From SMWD01 sp051008895 (GTDB lineage Bacteria > Pseudomonadota > Gammaproteobacteria > Steroidobacterales > GCA-2729495): DNA of 64,000 nucleotides. Location of the stretch: NCBI GenBank assembly GCA_051008895.1, contig JBPCXI010000151.1:3278-67277 (forward strand), in the 5' to 3' direction. Position 1 is the first letter of the stretch. Every line of letters begins with the position of its first letter. This document shows positions 42,049 through 50,288 of the stretch, piece by piece. Position numbers and translations under genes: made by a program. Under the pieces are notes generated by a model. It was not told the origin of the DNA and made no database searches. It saw only the letters and a list, made by a program, of their open reading frames with translations.

Positions 42049-42906
42049 ATGTGCAAAGCGATTCTTCCGGCGACCCCGGGCGTCATTGTGCTCGCCGCCG
42101 TCATGGCAGCGTGCGGGCCGCTCGATCCGGAGGCGTCGGCACGCATGGCAGACGGTGCGATGGGCTCCGCGCGGCCGTCTTCATCGGCGATCGTGCAGCC
42201 GGCCCAGGTCGATGCGGCGCTGAAGAATCCGCGCCGGCGACCTGCTGATCGCGCCCAGGATGACCGCAGACAGGCAGCCGCGGTGCTCGACTACTTCGGC
42301 ATCGAGACCGGCATGGTCGTACTCGACCTGTATTCCGGGGGTGGTTATTACGCCGAGTTGCTGGCCTACCTCGTTGGCCCGAGCGGCCGTGTCGTTGCGC
42401 ATAACAACACCCCGTACCTGACGTTCGCCAAGGACGAACTCGCCGATCGCTATCGCGAGGGCCGGCTGCCGAACGTCGAGCAGCTGATCGCCGAGAATAA
42501 CGAGCTCGAGCTGCCGGAGCAGCGGTTCGATGCGGTCGTGATGATCAAGGCGTATCACGACGTGTACTACGTTGACGAAGAGGCGGGATGGGAGCCCATC
42601 GACCGCATCGACTTTCTCGTCGAAGTCTACGACTCGATGAAGCCCGGTGGGGTGCTCGGGATCGTCGATCACGTTGCCGCGCCTGGCTCACCGGCGACTA
42701 CGGGCGGAACCCTGCACCGGATCGATCCCGAGCTGATCAGGCGCGATATGGATCAGGCCGGATTCATCTACGAGGGTGAGAGCGGCATTCTGCGCAATAA
42801 GCAGGATGACTATTCGGTGACCGTATTCGATGAGAAAGTCAGGAATCGCACCGATAAAGTCGTGATGCGTTTCCGCAAGCCCGCGCGCGGGGAGGGCACA
42901 GAGTGA
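42049..42906 (+). CDS. Class I SAM-dependent methyltransferase with a lipoprotein signal
   Basis: 285 residues. The N-terminus has a lipobox (VMAAC, Cys22), predicting export and lipid attachment. The SAM-binding motif is VLDLYSGGGYYAELLA near residue 90, with AHNNTPYL and FDAVVMIKAYHDVYY following in order. An exported methyltransferase is odd because SAM is cytoplasmic; similar proteins are nevertheless widespread. It overlaps the GST gene by four bases (GTGA), so both are co-expressed. Substrate unknown. Confidence 0.82.
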   Translation: MCKAILPATPGVIVLAAVMAACGPLDPEASARMADGAMGSARPSSSAIVQPAQVDAALKNPRRRPADRAQDDRRQAAAVLDYFGIETGMVVLDLYSGGGYYAELLAYLVGPSGRVVAHNNTPYLTFAKDELADRYREGRLPNVEQLIAENNELELPEQRFDAVVMIKAYHDVYYVDEEAGWEPIDRIDFLVEVYDSMKPGGVLGIVDHVAAPGSPATTGGTLHRIDPELIRRDMDQAGFIYEGESGILRNKQDDYSVTVFDEKVRNRTDKVVMRFRKPARGEGTE

Positions 42907-43580
42907 AGCTCTTCGGCTCGCTGGCGTCGCCGTATGTCGCGCGTGTCACGATGTTCGCGGATCTCAAAGGCATCGAGCTGCCGATGGAGCCGGCACCGGG
43001 CGGCATGGGTTCGGACGAGTACCGACAGTTCAACCCCACCGGCAAGATCCCGAGTCTCGAGGACGACGGACACTGCATCGCCGAATCGACGGTGATCTGC
43101 GACTACCTGGAAGCGAAGTATCCGGAGCCGGCGCTGATTCCAGCCGATCCGCTGCCCGCGGCGCAGACGCGGATGGTTGCGCGCATGACCGATCTGTACA
43201 TCGCGCCGCACAACACGCCGCTATCGCGCATGCGCAAACCGGAAGATCGGGATCAGGAAGTCATCGATCGGCAGGCTGCGGAATTCGCCAAAGGGTTCGC
43301 GTATATCGAAAGTTTCATGGGGCCAGGCCCGTTCGCGGCCGGCACCGTGCCGACGCTGGGCGACTGCGCGCTCGCACCGTTTATCGGCATGCTGAAACGA
43401 ACCGTGTTCGCAAACTTCGCCGAGGTCCGCGATCCGACGACGGTGCCGGGCCGACTTGCCGACTGGTGGGCGGCGCTGCAGGATCACGCGACTTGCGCGA
43501 AGAATGTAGCGGCCTACGACGCGGCGTTGGAGTCGTTCCTGAAATGGCTATACGACATGCTCGACAAGCGCGAGGCATGA
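42903..43580 (+). CDS. Glutathione S-transferase family protein
   Basis: 225 residues from a GTG that overlaps the previous stop, with GGGAGG upstream. The N-terminal thioredoxin-like half (MKLFGSLASPYVARVTMFADLKGIEL, NPTGKIPSLEDDG, IAESTVICDYLE) carries the glutathione-site residues. The C-terminal half is the all-helical domain. It is possibly linked in function with the preceding methyltransferase and the following acetyltransferase in detoxification or small-molecule modification; this is inference from spacing. Confidence 0.9.
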   Translation: MKLFGSLASPYVARVTMFADLKGIELPMEPAPGGMGSDEYRQFNPTGKIPSLEDDGHCIAESTVICDYLEAKYPEPALIPADPLPAAQTRMVARMTDLYIAPHNTPLSRMRKPEDRDQEVIDRQAAEFAKGFAYIESFMGPGPFAAGTVPTLGDCALAPFIGMLKRTVFANFAEVRDPTTVPGRLADWWAALQDHATCAKNVAAYDAALESFLKWLYDMLDKREA

Positions 43581-43581
43581 G

Positions 43582-44031
43582 ATGGTCGCGGTGCGTCCGG
43601 CTAAGCAGTCTGATTGTGACGGGATATATCACGTGCACGTAGCCGCGGTGCGCGGCCTGCCCGCCAATTCTCCGGGCAAAGACGGTGTCGAGCGCTGGCT
43701 CGACACGCGGGAGCCGGCCGTTTATGCGCGGGAGATGAAGACTCAGTACATCGTGGTGGCCGAGCACGATGGTGAGATTCGCGGCTGGGGCGCGTTCAGT
43801 GCCGACAAGGAAGAAATTACGAACGTATTCGTGCATCCGCGGCATCACCGCAATGGCGTCGGCACGGCTATAATAAGTGCGCTGGAAGACGCGGCGCGGG
43901 CGGCCGGTCTCGGTAGCGTGCACCTCCAGGCGACAGGTACCGCGATCGATTTCTACCGGGCAACCGGCTATGCGTCGGACCCGCCGGTCGGCCCTGGCGC
44001 CGACTGGGCGCTGATGAAGAAAGCGCTCTAG
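43582..44031 (+). CDS. GNAT-family N-acetyltransferase
   Basis: 149 residues. The acetyl-CoA-binding motif A is VHPRHHRNGVGTAIISALEDAA near residue 92, preceded by strand EEITNVFV; motif B is LQATGTAIDFYRATGY. It starts one base after the GST stop, in the same operon. The acceptor (protein, amine or drug) cannot be predicted. Confidence 0.9.
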   Translation: MVAVRPAKQSDCDGIYHVHVAAVRGLPANSPGKDGVERWLDTREPAVYAREMKTQYIVVAEHDGEIRGWGAFSADKEEITNVFVHPRHHRNGVGTAIISALEDAARAAGLGSVHLQATGTAIDFYRATGYASDPPVGPGADWALMKKAL

Positions 44032-44040
44032 GGCAGATCG

Positions 44041-45051
44041 ATGCCGCTTGTGGCGCATTCATCGCTGCCTGCGTTCGCCGTTATGCGCGACGAGGCTCTC
44101 GCCGTCGTCGACGAAGACGAGGTCGACCGATCCCTGCCGTCGCTGCGCGTCGGCATGTTGAACCTGATGCCGGACGCCGCGCTGCAGGCTACCGAACGCC
44201 AGTTTCTGCGACTCGTCTCCGCTTATGGTGACGCCGCCAATCTGTATGTCCTGCCTTTCGCCGTTCGCGCCGACTATCGCGCCGACGTCGCGGTCGAGCA
44301 CATCGCCGCTCACTACTCGACGTTCGAAATTTTGCGCGAGTCTGCTCTGGATGCGTTAATTATTACCGGGGCGAATCCGGCAGCCGGCGACATTACCAGT
44401 GAGCCGTTCTGGAAGCCGATGATCGAGGTCATCGAGTGGGGCCGCGAACACGTTAATTCGGTGCTCTGTTCCTGCCTCGCGACGCATGCGGTAATGCACC
44501 ACTACCACGACACACCGCGCACCGAACTGCCGCAACGGCAGTGGGGCGTCTTCGAGCATGCGATTGTCACGCCCGAGCACGCGCTGCTGGGCGGCGTAGC
44601 CGCGCCGGTTGTCGCGCCCCATTCCCATCGCTACGCAGTCTCGCGTGCCGAGATGGAACGCGCGGGGGTCGACGTGCTCGTCGACAGTCGCGAGGCTGGC
44701 GTGCATCTCGCCGTCGGCGCCGCAGGAACGAATTTCGTGCTGTTCCAGGGGCATCCCGAATACGATGCGATTAGCCTGCTGAAAGAATACAAACGCGAGG
44801 TACAAAGATTTCTGACCGGTAGCCGGAAGACGTATCCGCCGTTTCCGGAGCACTACTTCGATGACGCTGCCATGCGGATGCTCGATCGCTACGAGCGGCA
44901 GGTCACCGAGCGCGACTTCGCGCAGCGGACGATTCCGCCGTTTCCCGAGGCCGAGCTTGCAGACGCGCGCGAGAACACCTGGCAGGCGAGCGGCCTGCAG
45001 ATCTATCGCAACTGGCTTGCCGGCGTCGCGCGGCGTTCGAAGAATCAGTAA
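44041..45051 (+). CDS. metA: Homoserine O-acyltransferase, MetA family
   Basis: 336 residues. MetA enzymes activate L-homoserine with succinyl- or acetyl-CoA, the first step of methionine synthesis. Catalytic residues are Cys145 (LCSCLATHA), His238 and Glu240 (GHPEYD), in a class-I glutamine-amidotransferase-like fold. VGMLNLMPDAALQATERQFLRLV and PHSHRY are also diagnostic. Acyl-donor preference cannot be stated. It starts nine bases after the acetyltransferase gene and overlaps the convergent redoxin gene by seven bases. Confidence 0.88.
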   Translation: MPLVAHSSLPAFAVMRDEALAVVDEDEVDRSLPSLRVGMLNLMPDAALQATERQFLRLVSAYGDAANLYVLPFAVRADYRADVAVEHIAAHYSTFEILRESALDALIITGANPAAGDITSEPFWKPMIEVIEWGREHVNSVLCSCLATHAVMHHYHDTPRTELPQRQWGVFEHAIVTPEHALLGGVAAPVVAPHSHRYAVSRAEMERAGVDVLVDSREAGVHLAVGAAGTNFVLFQGHPEYDAISLLKEYKREVQRFLTGSRKTYPPFPEHYFDDAAMRMLDRYERQVTERDFAQRTIPPFPEAELADARENTWQASGLQIYRNWLAGVARRSKNQ

Positions 45052-45617
45052 CCGGGTTCGTTCCCCGGCTTCCATTTGATGTTGCAGCCGATGCTCGGAA
45101 ACTGTTCGGATCGAGCGGGCGCGCCCTCGAGCACCGCAACGGTGGCGTGACGCAAATGCATGCCGGTAACCGGCACGTCGTTGCCTGGACGGCTACCGTC
45201 GAACTGGCCGCGGTAGGCGAGGCCCTGCGCGTCGTCGTATAGAAACCAATCCGGCGTGCACGCGGCACGAAATGACCGCGCGACTTCCTGTGTTTCGTCG
45301 TGCAGATACGGGAAGTTGAAGCCACGCCGCTGCGCCTCGACTTTCATCATCTCCGGGCTGTCGTCGGGATACTGGTCCGCATCGTTCGAGTTGATCGCAA
45401 CGATGGCGAGGCCGCGCGGTTGATACTCGGTCGCGAAATCGACGAAACCGGCGAGGATGTGTTTGACGTACGGGCAGTGGTTGCAGATGAAAGCAACGAG
45501 CAACGCGCGCGATGACGAAAAGTCCTCGAGCGTTACGACCCTGCCGTCGTCGGCGGGCAGCGCGAAATCGGGCGCAGAGGAGCCTAGCCCGGGCATCGTC
45601 GACGGTGTCAGGACCAT
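45045..45617 (-). CDS. Thioredoxin-fold redoxin (AhpC/TSA-like)
   Basis: 190 residues from ATG 45617. The thioredoxin fold begins GSSAPDFALPADDGRVVTLEDF and carries the active-site-like CNHCPYVKH (CxxC) near residue 46. This 'CNHCPYVK' group is a distinct cytoplasmic redoxin family of unknown substrate, possibly a peroxidase or resolving thiol protein. No signal peptide. The longer upstream frame lacks homology. Confidence 0.87.
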   Translation of the reverse strand: MVLTPSTMPGLGSSAPDFALPADDGRVVTLEDFSSSRALLVAFICNHCPYVKHILAGFVDFATEYQPRGLAIVAINSNDADQYPDDSPEMMKVEAQRRGFNFPYLHDETQEVARSFRAACTPDWFLYDDAQGLAYRGQFDGSRPGNDVPVTGMHLRHATVAVLEGAPARSEQFPSIGCNIKWKPGNEPGY

Positions 45618-45676
45618 GCGCGGAAACTTGGCATTAAAATCATGGTCTGAACTATAACGTACCCGTGGAGAACATG

Positions 45677-46240
45677 ATGCACCTGTCCGTGTTAACAAAA
45701 ACCTCGAGGCGATCCGCCGTAGCCGTGGCGTTCGCCACGATTATGCTGTGCAGCAACGGCGGCGCTGAAGATGGCGATGCCGGCATCGACGAGCTCGACG
45801 CGAACGAGGCGGAAGCGCAGACGCGGGAACGCGCAGAGGAAGCGGGCGAGGAGTCGCTCGCCGCAGACCTGTTCGGCGAAACGAGCAATTGTGTAAACGT
45901 CAGGCGCATCAGCAGGACCGACGTGCTCGACGATCGCTCGATCCTTTTCTACATGCATGGCTCGGAGATATACCTGAACAAGTTGCCGTTCCGCTGTTCC
46001 GGACTGCGCATGGCCGACGCGTTCAGCTACGATGTCCGGACGAGCCAGCTATGCGATATCGACGTCATACGTGTTGTGCGCACGTTCGGCGGCGATATGC
46101 GTCCGGGTATCGGCTGTCCGCTCGGCAAATTCCAGCAAGTCACCGAAGAGCAGGTGATGTTCCTGCGCGGGATCGAACCCGGGGACAGAGACTCAGGCCA
46201 GGACCAAGACCAAGACGAAAGCGAGCAGGACGACGACTAG
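45677..46240 (+). CDS. DUF6491 family secreted protein
   Basis: 187 residues from ATG 45677, six bases after GGAG; ATG 45674 and GTG 45665 are alternatives. A signal peptide (about 1-30) is followed by an acidic linker and the DUF6491 core: NCVNVRRISRTDVLDDRSILFYM, YLNKLPFRCSGLRMADAFSYD and SQLCDIDVIRVV, with paired cysteines. The C-terminus is very acidic (SGQDQDQDESEQDDD). Function unknown. The 3' end overlaps the convergent UbiD-like gene by four bases. Confidence 0.85.
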   Translation: MHLSVLTKTSRRSAVAVAFATIMLCSNGGAEDGDAGIDELDANEAEAQTRERAEEAGEESLAADLFGETSNCVNVRRISRTDVLDDRSILFYMHGSEIYLNKLPFRCSGLRMADAFSYDVRTSQLCDIDVIRVVRTFGGDMRPGIGCPLGKFQQVTEEQVMFLRGIEPGDRDSGQDQDQDESEQDDD

Positions 46241-47919
46241 ACGCGTTTCCAGTTTGCCAGTGCCGCGCCGAATTTCTCCTGCACCGCCGCGAATGAGTCC
46301 GGTGCGCCTTCGTGCAGCAATTCGCGATTCGACTTCGGGAACACCTCTTTTCCGCCTTCACCCGGCAGCTGCCGGGTTGCGTCGATGACGATCTTGCTGG
46401 TCTTGGCGTACTCGACCTGGCTCGGATCGGTGAACAGGCCGAGCGTTTCCTCGATGATCGCCGATGCCGGGTGCGGCTGCCATCGTGAGCCGATGGCAAA
46501 CATGACGTCGGTACGGTCGAGAACGTTGATGTCCTTGTCGACCACGATCACGACCTTCGCGATCGGATTGCGTTGCGCGATCGCCATGCCGCCCTTGAGG
46601 CCCTGACCCGGACCGGTCTTGTCGATACTCATGACGACGATGCCCATCGTATCCTGCGGATTCGTATACTCGACAAACTGAGGCACCGTTCGCTTTAGCA
46701 GCACGCTGTACATCGCGTCCATCGGTGCGGTGACCATGCCTCTTTGCATGCCGGTCATCGCATTCATGAACCACGGATCTCGCCGATGTGTGATCGTATC
46801 GATCCGCATCACGAAGTTTTTCGGCTTCAGCGCGCCGAGGTAGCCGAACATCTCGCCGAACGGGCCCTCGGGCTCCATCGAATCCGGATCGAGATCGATC
46901 GTGCCTTCGATCACCATCTCCGCGTGGGCGGGGATCATGATGTCGGTGTTCTCGGATTTGACCATCTCGATCGGCTTGCCGCGCATGCCGCCGGCAATCG
47001 CGAGTTCATCGGCCGGTTTGGGTTTGGCGCTGAAACCGCGCGGTGCAACGCGGGTGCCGCTGATGAACCAGATCACCGGGTCCTGTCCGAGCACGATTGA
47101 ATACTTCATCGTCTTCTCGCCGCGTTCCCGCGCCCGCATCAGGAATTTATATCCGGTCTGGTTCGGCTCCGGGTTGATCCCGAGCTTGCGCGGCCCCTTG
47201 ATCTGGCAGCGGTAAGTGCCGAAGTTCAGCCCGAGCTCCGGGTCCACCATGAAATGTGAGCCGGTATTCACGTAGCGACCGCCGTCCGCCGGATTCGTTT
47301 TGACGAAGGCGAGCTTCGTGATGTCGATTTCGTCACCGTTGAGCACGACTTCTTTGATCGGCGCGGCATCGCGCGATACCTCGACCGGCGGCAGTTCGGG
47401 ATAACGGCCGCGGTTTTCGGCGAGCATGTCCTGCAAATAGCGCCGAGCGGTTCGATACGTATCGTAGTGATTGCCGGGTGTAATCGGCAGGTTCCAGATA
47501 ATCGCGTCGGTATTCCAGTGACCCTGCGCATTGACGATGACCGGCCCCTTGACCCACTTGCCGTCGATCTTGACCTCATCGAACATCAGGCAAGGGGCGC
47601 CGTACATCGAGTACATGTCAGTCGCCTTGAAGAACAGCGCGGGGATCTCGTATGCGTCCTGATCCACGCGGTCGAACCGCAGCAGCAGGCCGTGCGCGTC
47701 GAGCGCGGCAACCCAGTCGCGCATCGAGTCGAACGGCGCGCGAGGCGCGTTCTTCAATGCCGTCGCCGATGCGAGGCCCGGCAGCGGCTTCGCGCTCGCG
47801 GCCTCGGCGGAATAGCCGGCGGCGGCAAGCGCGGCGAGGGCGGAGCCGCCGGCCGCAGTGTTGAGGAATTCCCGCCGGGATACGGAGGGCGTCTCTGGTG
47901 TCGGATTCTTTGCGGACAT
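46237..47919 (-). CDS. UbiD-family decarboxylase with Tat signal peptide
   Basis: 560 residues from ATG 47919, which has GAGGAG upstream. The N-terminus carries a twin-arginine motif (SRREFL, about 14-19), a hydrophobic stretch and AEAAS, predicting Tat export. The rest is a complete UbiD fold; EPEGPFGEMFGY supplies the two catalytic glutamates and the prenyl-FMN site. UbiD enzymes reversibly decarboxylate aromatic or alpha,beta-unsaturated acids. Export of a folded, cofactor-loaded enzyme would fit Tat. No UbiX is nearby. Substrate unknown. Confidence 0.88.
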   Translation of the reverse strand: MSAKNPTPETPSVSRREFLNTAAGGSALAALAAAGYSAEAASAKPLPGLASATALKNAPRAPFDSMRDWVAALDAHGLLLRFDRVDQDAYEIPALFFKATDMYSMYGAPCLMFDEVKIDGKWVKGPVIVNAQGHWNTDAIIWNLPITPGNHYDTYRTARRYLQDMLAENRGRYPELPPVEVSRDAAPIKEVVLNGDEIDITKLAFVKTNPADGGRYVNTGSHFMVDPELGLNFGTYRCQIKGPRKLGINPEPNQTGYKFLMRARERGEKTMKYSIVLGQDPVIWFISGTRVAPRGFSAKPKPADELAIAGGMRGKPIEMVKSENTDIMIPAHAEMVIEGTIDLDPDSMEPEGPFGEMFGYLGALKPKNFVMRIDTITHRRDPWFMNAMTGMQRGMVTAPMDAMYSVLLKRTVPQFVEYTNPQDTMGIVVMSIDKTGPGQGLKGGMAIAQRNPIAKVVIVVDKDINVLDRTDVMFAIGSRWQPHPASAIIEETLGLFTDPSQVEYAKTSKIVIDATRQLPGEGGKEVFPKSNRELLHEGAPDSFAAVQEKFGAALANWKRV

Positions 47920-48046
47920 TCGGTTTTTCTCCTCGTCAGGACCCGCCATCGCGTTTGCCGTTACGGCAGAGGTCATTCTGGCCCGGCTCGAGCGCCGGGG
48001 AAACCCCGTATCGACGTATACCACCGACTGGTGGAGAATATCGAGT

Positions 48047-48871
48047 ATGTCTGACGAAGCGGGGGTAAACCGCGACGAGCTGCCGTTCGTCGCACCGTGC
48101 CGCGAACTCGAGCCTCTGGCGCCGGTGCGCTGGGTGCGCGCGGGTGTCGCCGATTTTCGGGCCGCGCCCTGGCAGGCATTCGTTTACGGATTCCTGTCCA
48201 CCGTGCTGATTGCAATTATCTGCGCGCTCGCGTGGACGTACGGCAGTTTCTGGTTCCTGTTCGCGATGTTGGGCGGATTTGTGTTTCTCGCGCCGCTCGC
48301 GTGTATCGGCTGTTACGCGATCAGCGCGCAACTCGAACGCGGAGAGCCTGTGTCGATGCTGCGTACATTTCGAGCGGCATTCAAGCGCTATATCGGTAAC
48401 GAGTTGCTCTTCGCGCTCGTGCTACTGGTGATCTTTCTCGTTTGGGCACGGGCCGGTTCCGCGGTCAGTATATTTTTCCCGGTCGAGTCCGACTACGAAC
48501 TTGGCGACCTCGTTAGCTATCTGACCATTGGTACGACGATCGGCGCCATTTTTACCGGCATTACCTTCTGCGCGAGCGCGTTTTCGCTGCCGATGATCAT
48601 GCATCGCGACGTGGATACGGTCACCGCCGTCGTCACCTCGGTCAATGCGGTACTGCGCAATAAACTCGCGATGTTCGTGTGGATGACGCTGATCCTGTCG
48701 GGGCTCGTCATCGGTATTGCGACTGCGTTCATCGGTCTCATCTTCATCCTGCCGCTGATTGGCTTCGCGGCTTGGCACGGCTACCTCGACACCATAGATG
48801 CGAGTGCGTTTCCGCGGCACGAGGTGGGGATTACGGCGAGGCCGCGGAAGTCGGACCTGTCGGGGCTCTGA
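48047..48871 (+). CDS. DUF2189 membrane protein
   Basis: 274 residues with six to seven hydrophobic helices. DUF2189 hallmarks are APVRWVRAGVADFRAAPWQAFVYGFLST at the start, an S/A-x-L-E-R-G-E-P motif (AQLERGEPVSM) and the closing GFAAWHGYLDTIDAS. Homologues are sometimes called putative cytochrome c oxidase-associated proteins, but the function is unknown. Its last codons are duplicated in the tandem repeat downstream. Confidence 0.88.
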   Translation: MSDEAGVNRDELPFVAPCRELEPLAPVRWVRAGVADFRAAPWQAFVYGFLSTVLIAIICALAWTYGSFWFLFAMLGGFVFLAPLACIGCYAISAQLERGEPVSMLRTFRAAFKRYIGNELLFALVLLVIFLVWARAGSAVSIFFPVESDYELGDLVSYLTIGTTIGAIFTGITFCASAFSLPMIMHRDVDTVTAVVTSVNAVLRNKLAMFVWMTLILSGLVIGIATAFIGLIFILPLIGFAAWHGYLDTIDASAFPRHEVGITARPRKSDLSGL

Positions 48872-48977
48872 GTCGCTTTCAGCCTGCGGGGGCCATGCGG
48901 TTAACGCGCGATCTTTCCGGGCTCTGCTTCGCATTCAGCTTGCTGGGGCCACGCGGTTAACGCCCGATCTTTTTCCG
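48861..48977 (+). repeat. Imperfect ~58-bp tandem duplication across the 3' end of the DUF2189 gene
   Basis: Unit 1 (48861-48918) and unit 2 (48919-48977) share GGGCTCTG, TTCAGC, GGGGCCA, GCGGTTAACGC and GATCTTT in the same order. Unit 1 includes the last codons and stop of the gene; unit 2 runs into the left arm of stem-loop copy B. Confidence 0.75.
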
Positions 48978-49029
48978 TGCAGCTTTTCCTACCTGATGTC
49001 CGGAAAAGCTGCACGGAAAAAATCGGGCG
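48961..49029 (+). repeat. Conserved-loop 3' stem-loop element, copy B
   Basis: The inner stem is perfect over 20 bp (48970-48989 with 49002-49021). After one mismatch an outer stem CGCCCGAT/ATCGGGCG follows. The loop TACCTGATGTCC is at 48990-49001. It lies 89 bp after the DUF2189 stop in that gene's sense direction. The variable stem segment TGCAGC/GCTGCA differs from copies A, C and D yet pairs perfectly. Confidence 0.9.
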
Positions 49030-49202
49030 GCAACTGCCGTGCTCGCCGCGACTGGCGACCGACGTGCGTCCGGGTAACCGCATCGGCGTTTGCAAGGTAG
49101 GGTGCCGCGGCGTTTGGGTGCCGGGGTTTGATCAGGGCCAACCCCACATCGACCCCACATCGACCCATGGCGTGCCGAATCCCCGACCGCGCGTTGTGCC
49201 GT

Positions 49203-49266
49203 CTGACTTTTTCCGACAATGCTTTCCCGGACATCAGGTAGGGAAAGTATTGTCGGAAAAAGTCAG
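49203..49266 (-). repeat. Conserved-loop 3' stem-loop element, copy C
   Basis: 26-bp arms (49203-49228 with 49241-49266) contain one G-T pair. Read on the minus strand, the loop is TACCTGATGTCC (49229-49240). It follows the stop of the minus-strand TrhO gene by 44 bp, again in the sense direction of the upstream gene. Here the loop-closing pairs are CCC/GGG with CTTT/AAAG instead of CTTTTCC/GGAAAAG, a compensated change. Confidence 0.9.
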
Positions 49267-49310
49267 GCGATACCCGGCAAACCTTGATGGGATTCGGCGA
49301 GTCTTGCCGG

Positions 49311-50285
49311 CTACTCGCGTTGGCGGTTCTTCTCTGCGATCTTCGCATCGTGACGTTTGCGGGAGATTTCCGCGACACCGCCCCCGATGTGGGGTTCGCC
49401 GCGGAGTTTTGCGAGCTCGATTTGTCTGGCGCGTTCGCGGTAGCCGCTGCGCTGCTCGTCGGTGCGGTCGTCGTAGCAGTGCGGACAGCTTTCCCCGTGT
49501 ACGTATTTGTCGCTGCGCTTGTCGTCGTCCGAGATTGGCATGCGACAGGCGTGGCACTGATCGAAGCTACCCTTGCGCAGCTGGTGGTCGACCGTGACGC
49601 GCTCGTCGAAAACGAAGCACTCGCCCTGCCATGCCGACTCCGCTTCCGGCACCTCTTCCAGATACTTCAGGATTCCGCCGCGCAGATGATAGACCTCATC
49701 GAAACCCTGTTGCTTCAGGTATGCCGTCGCCTTCTCGCAGCGAATGCCGCCGGTGCAAAACATTGCGACCTTGCGGTCGCGCTGCGGATCCAGATTCTCG
49801 CGGGCGTAATCGGGAAATTCCCTGAACGTCGTCGTATTGGGGGCCGTCGCGCCGCGGAACGTACCGATACCGACCTCGTACGCGTTGCGGGTATCGATCA
49901 GCATCACGTCGGGGTCCGCGATCAACTCGTTCCAGTCGGCCGGGTCGACATACGTGCCGGCGCCGGCGTTCGGATCGACGTCGGGTACGCCCATCGTGAC
50001 GATTTCATTCTTTAGTCGCACCTTTGCACGCGCGAATGGCACCGCGTCCGTCAGCGACTCCTTGCAGTCGAGGTCCGAGAAGCGGGGGTCCGCGCGGAGC
50101 CGCTCAAGTAAAGCATCGATGTCGGCGCGGCTGCCGGCGACCGTGCCGTTGATTCCCTCGCGGGCAACCAGCAACGTGCCGCGGATGTCGTGCCTTCGCA
50201 TCAGGCCGAGCAATTCCCGACGCAGGACCTGCGGGTCGTCGATCGCAACGAACCGATAAAGCGCAACGACGACGATTTCCGGCAT
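49311..50285 (-). CDS. trhO: Oxygen-dependent tRNA uridine(34) hydroxylase (rhodanese family)
   Basis: 324 residues, matching E. coli YceA/TrhO. It hydroxylates U34 of certain tRNAs, a step toward 5-methoxy- and carboxymethoxy-uridine. The rhodanese domain (about 125-220) has MLIDTRNAYEVGIGTF and the active Cys in AMFCTGGIRCEKATAYL. The C-terminal segment has CxxC pairs (CHAC, CPHC). The protein starts MPEIVVVALYRFVAIDD. It lies three bases downstream of the DUF481 gene on the same strand. Confidence 0.94.
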   Translation of the reverse strand: MPEIVVVALYRFVAIDDPQVLRRELLGLMRRHDIRGTLLVAREGINGTVAGSRADIDALLERLRADPRFSDLDCKESLTDAVPFARAKVRLKNEIVTMGVPDVDPNAGAGTYVDPADWNELIADPDVMLIDTRNAYEVGIGTFRGATAPNTTTFREFPDYARENLDPQRDRKVAMFCTGGIRCEKATAYLKQQGFDEVYHLRGGILKYLEEVPEAESAWQGECFVFDERVTVDHQLRKGSFDQCHACRMPISDDDKRSDKYVHGESCPHCYDDRTDEQRSGYRERARQIELAKLRGEPHIGGGVAEISRKRHDAKIAEKNRQRE

Positions 50286-50288
50286 CGT

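Larger units (their letters stand above)
48872..49310. other. Convergent intergenic region with two stem-loop elements
   Basis: It contains unit 2 of the tandem duplication, stem-loop copies B and C facing each other, and a spacer (49030-49202). The spacer holds a short CCCCACATCGA direct repeat (about 49143-49164). No protein-coding frame with a ribosome-binding site or recognisable content was found. Confidence 0.7.

Noticed and set aside
48961..49266. Copies B and C as terminal inverted repeats of a transposable element
   Set aside because: The stem arms differ in sequence, each copy is a complete hairpin by itself, and the 170 bp between carries no gene.
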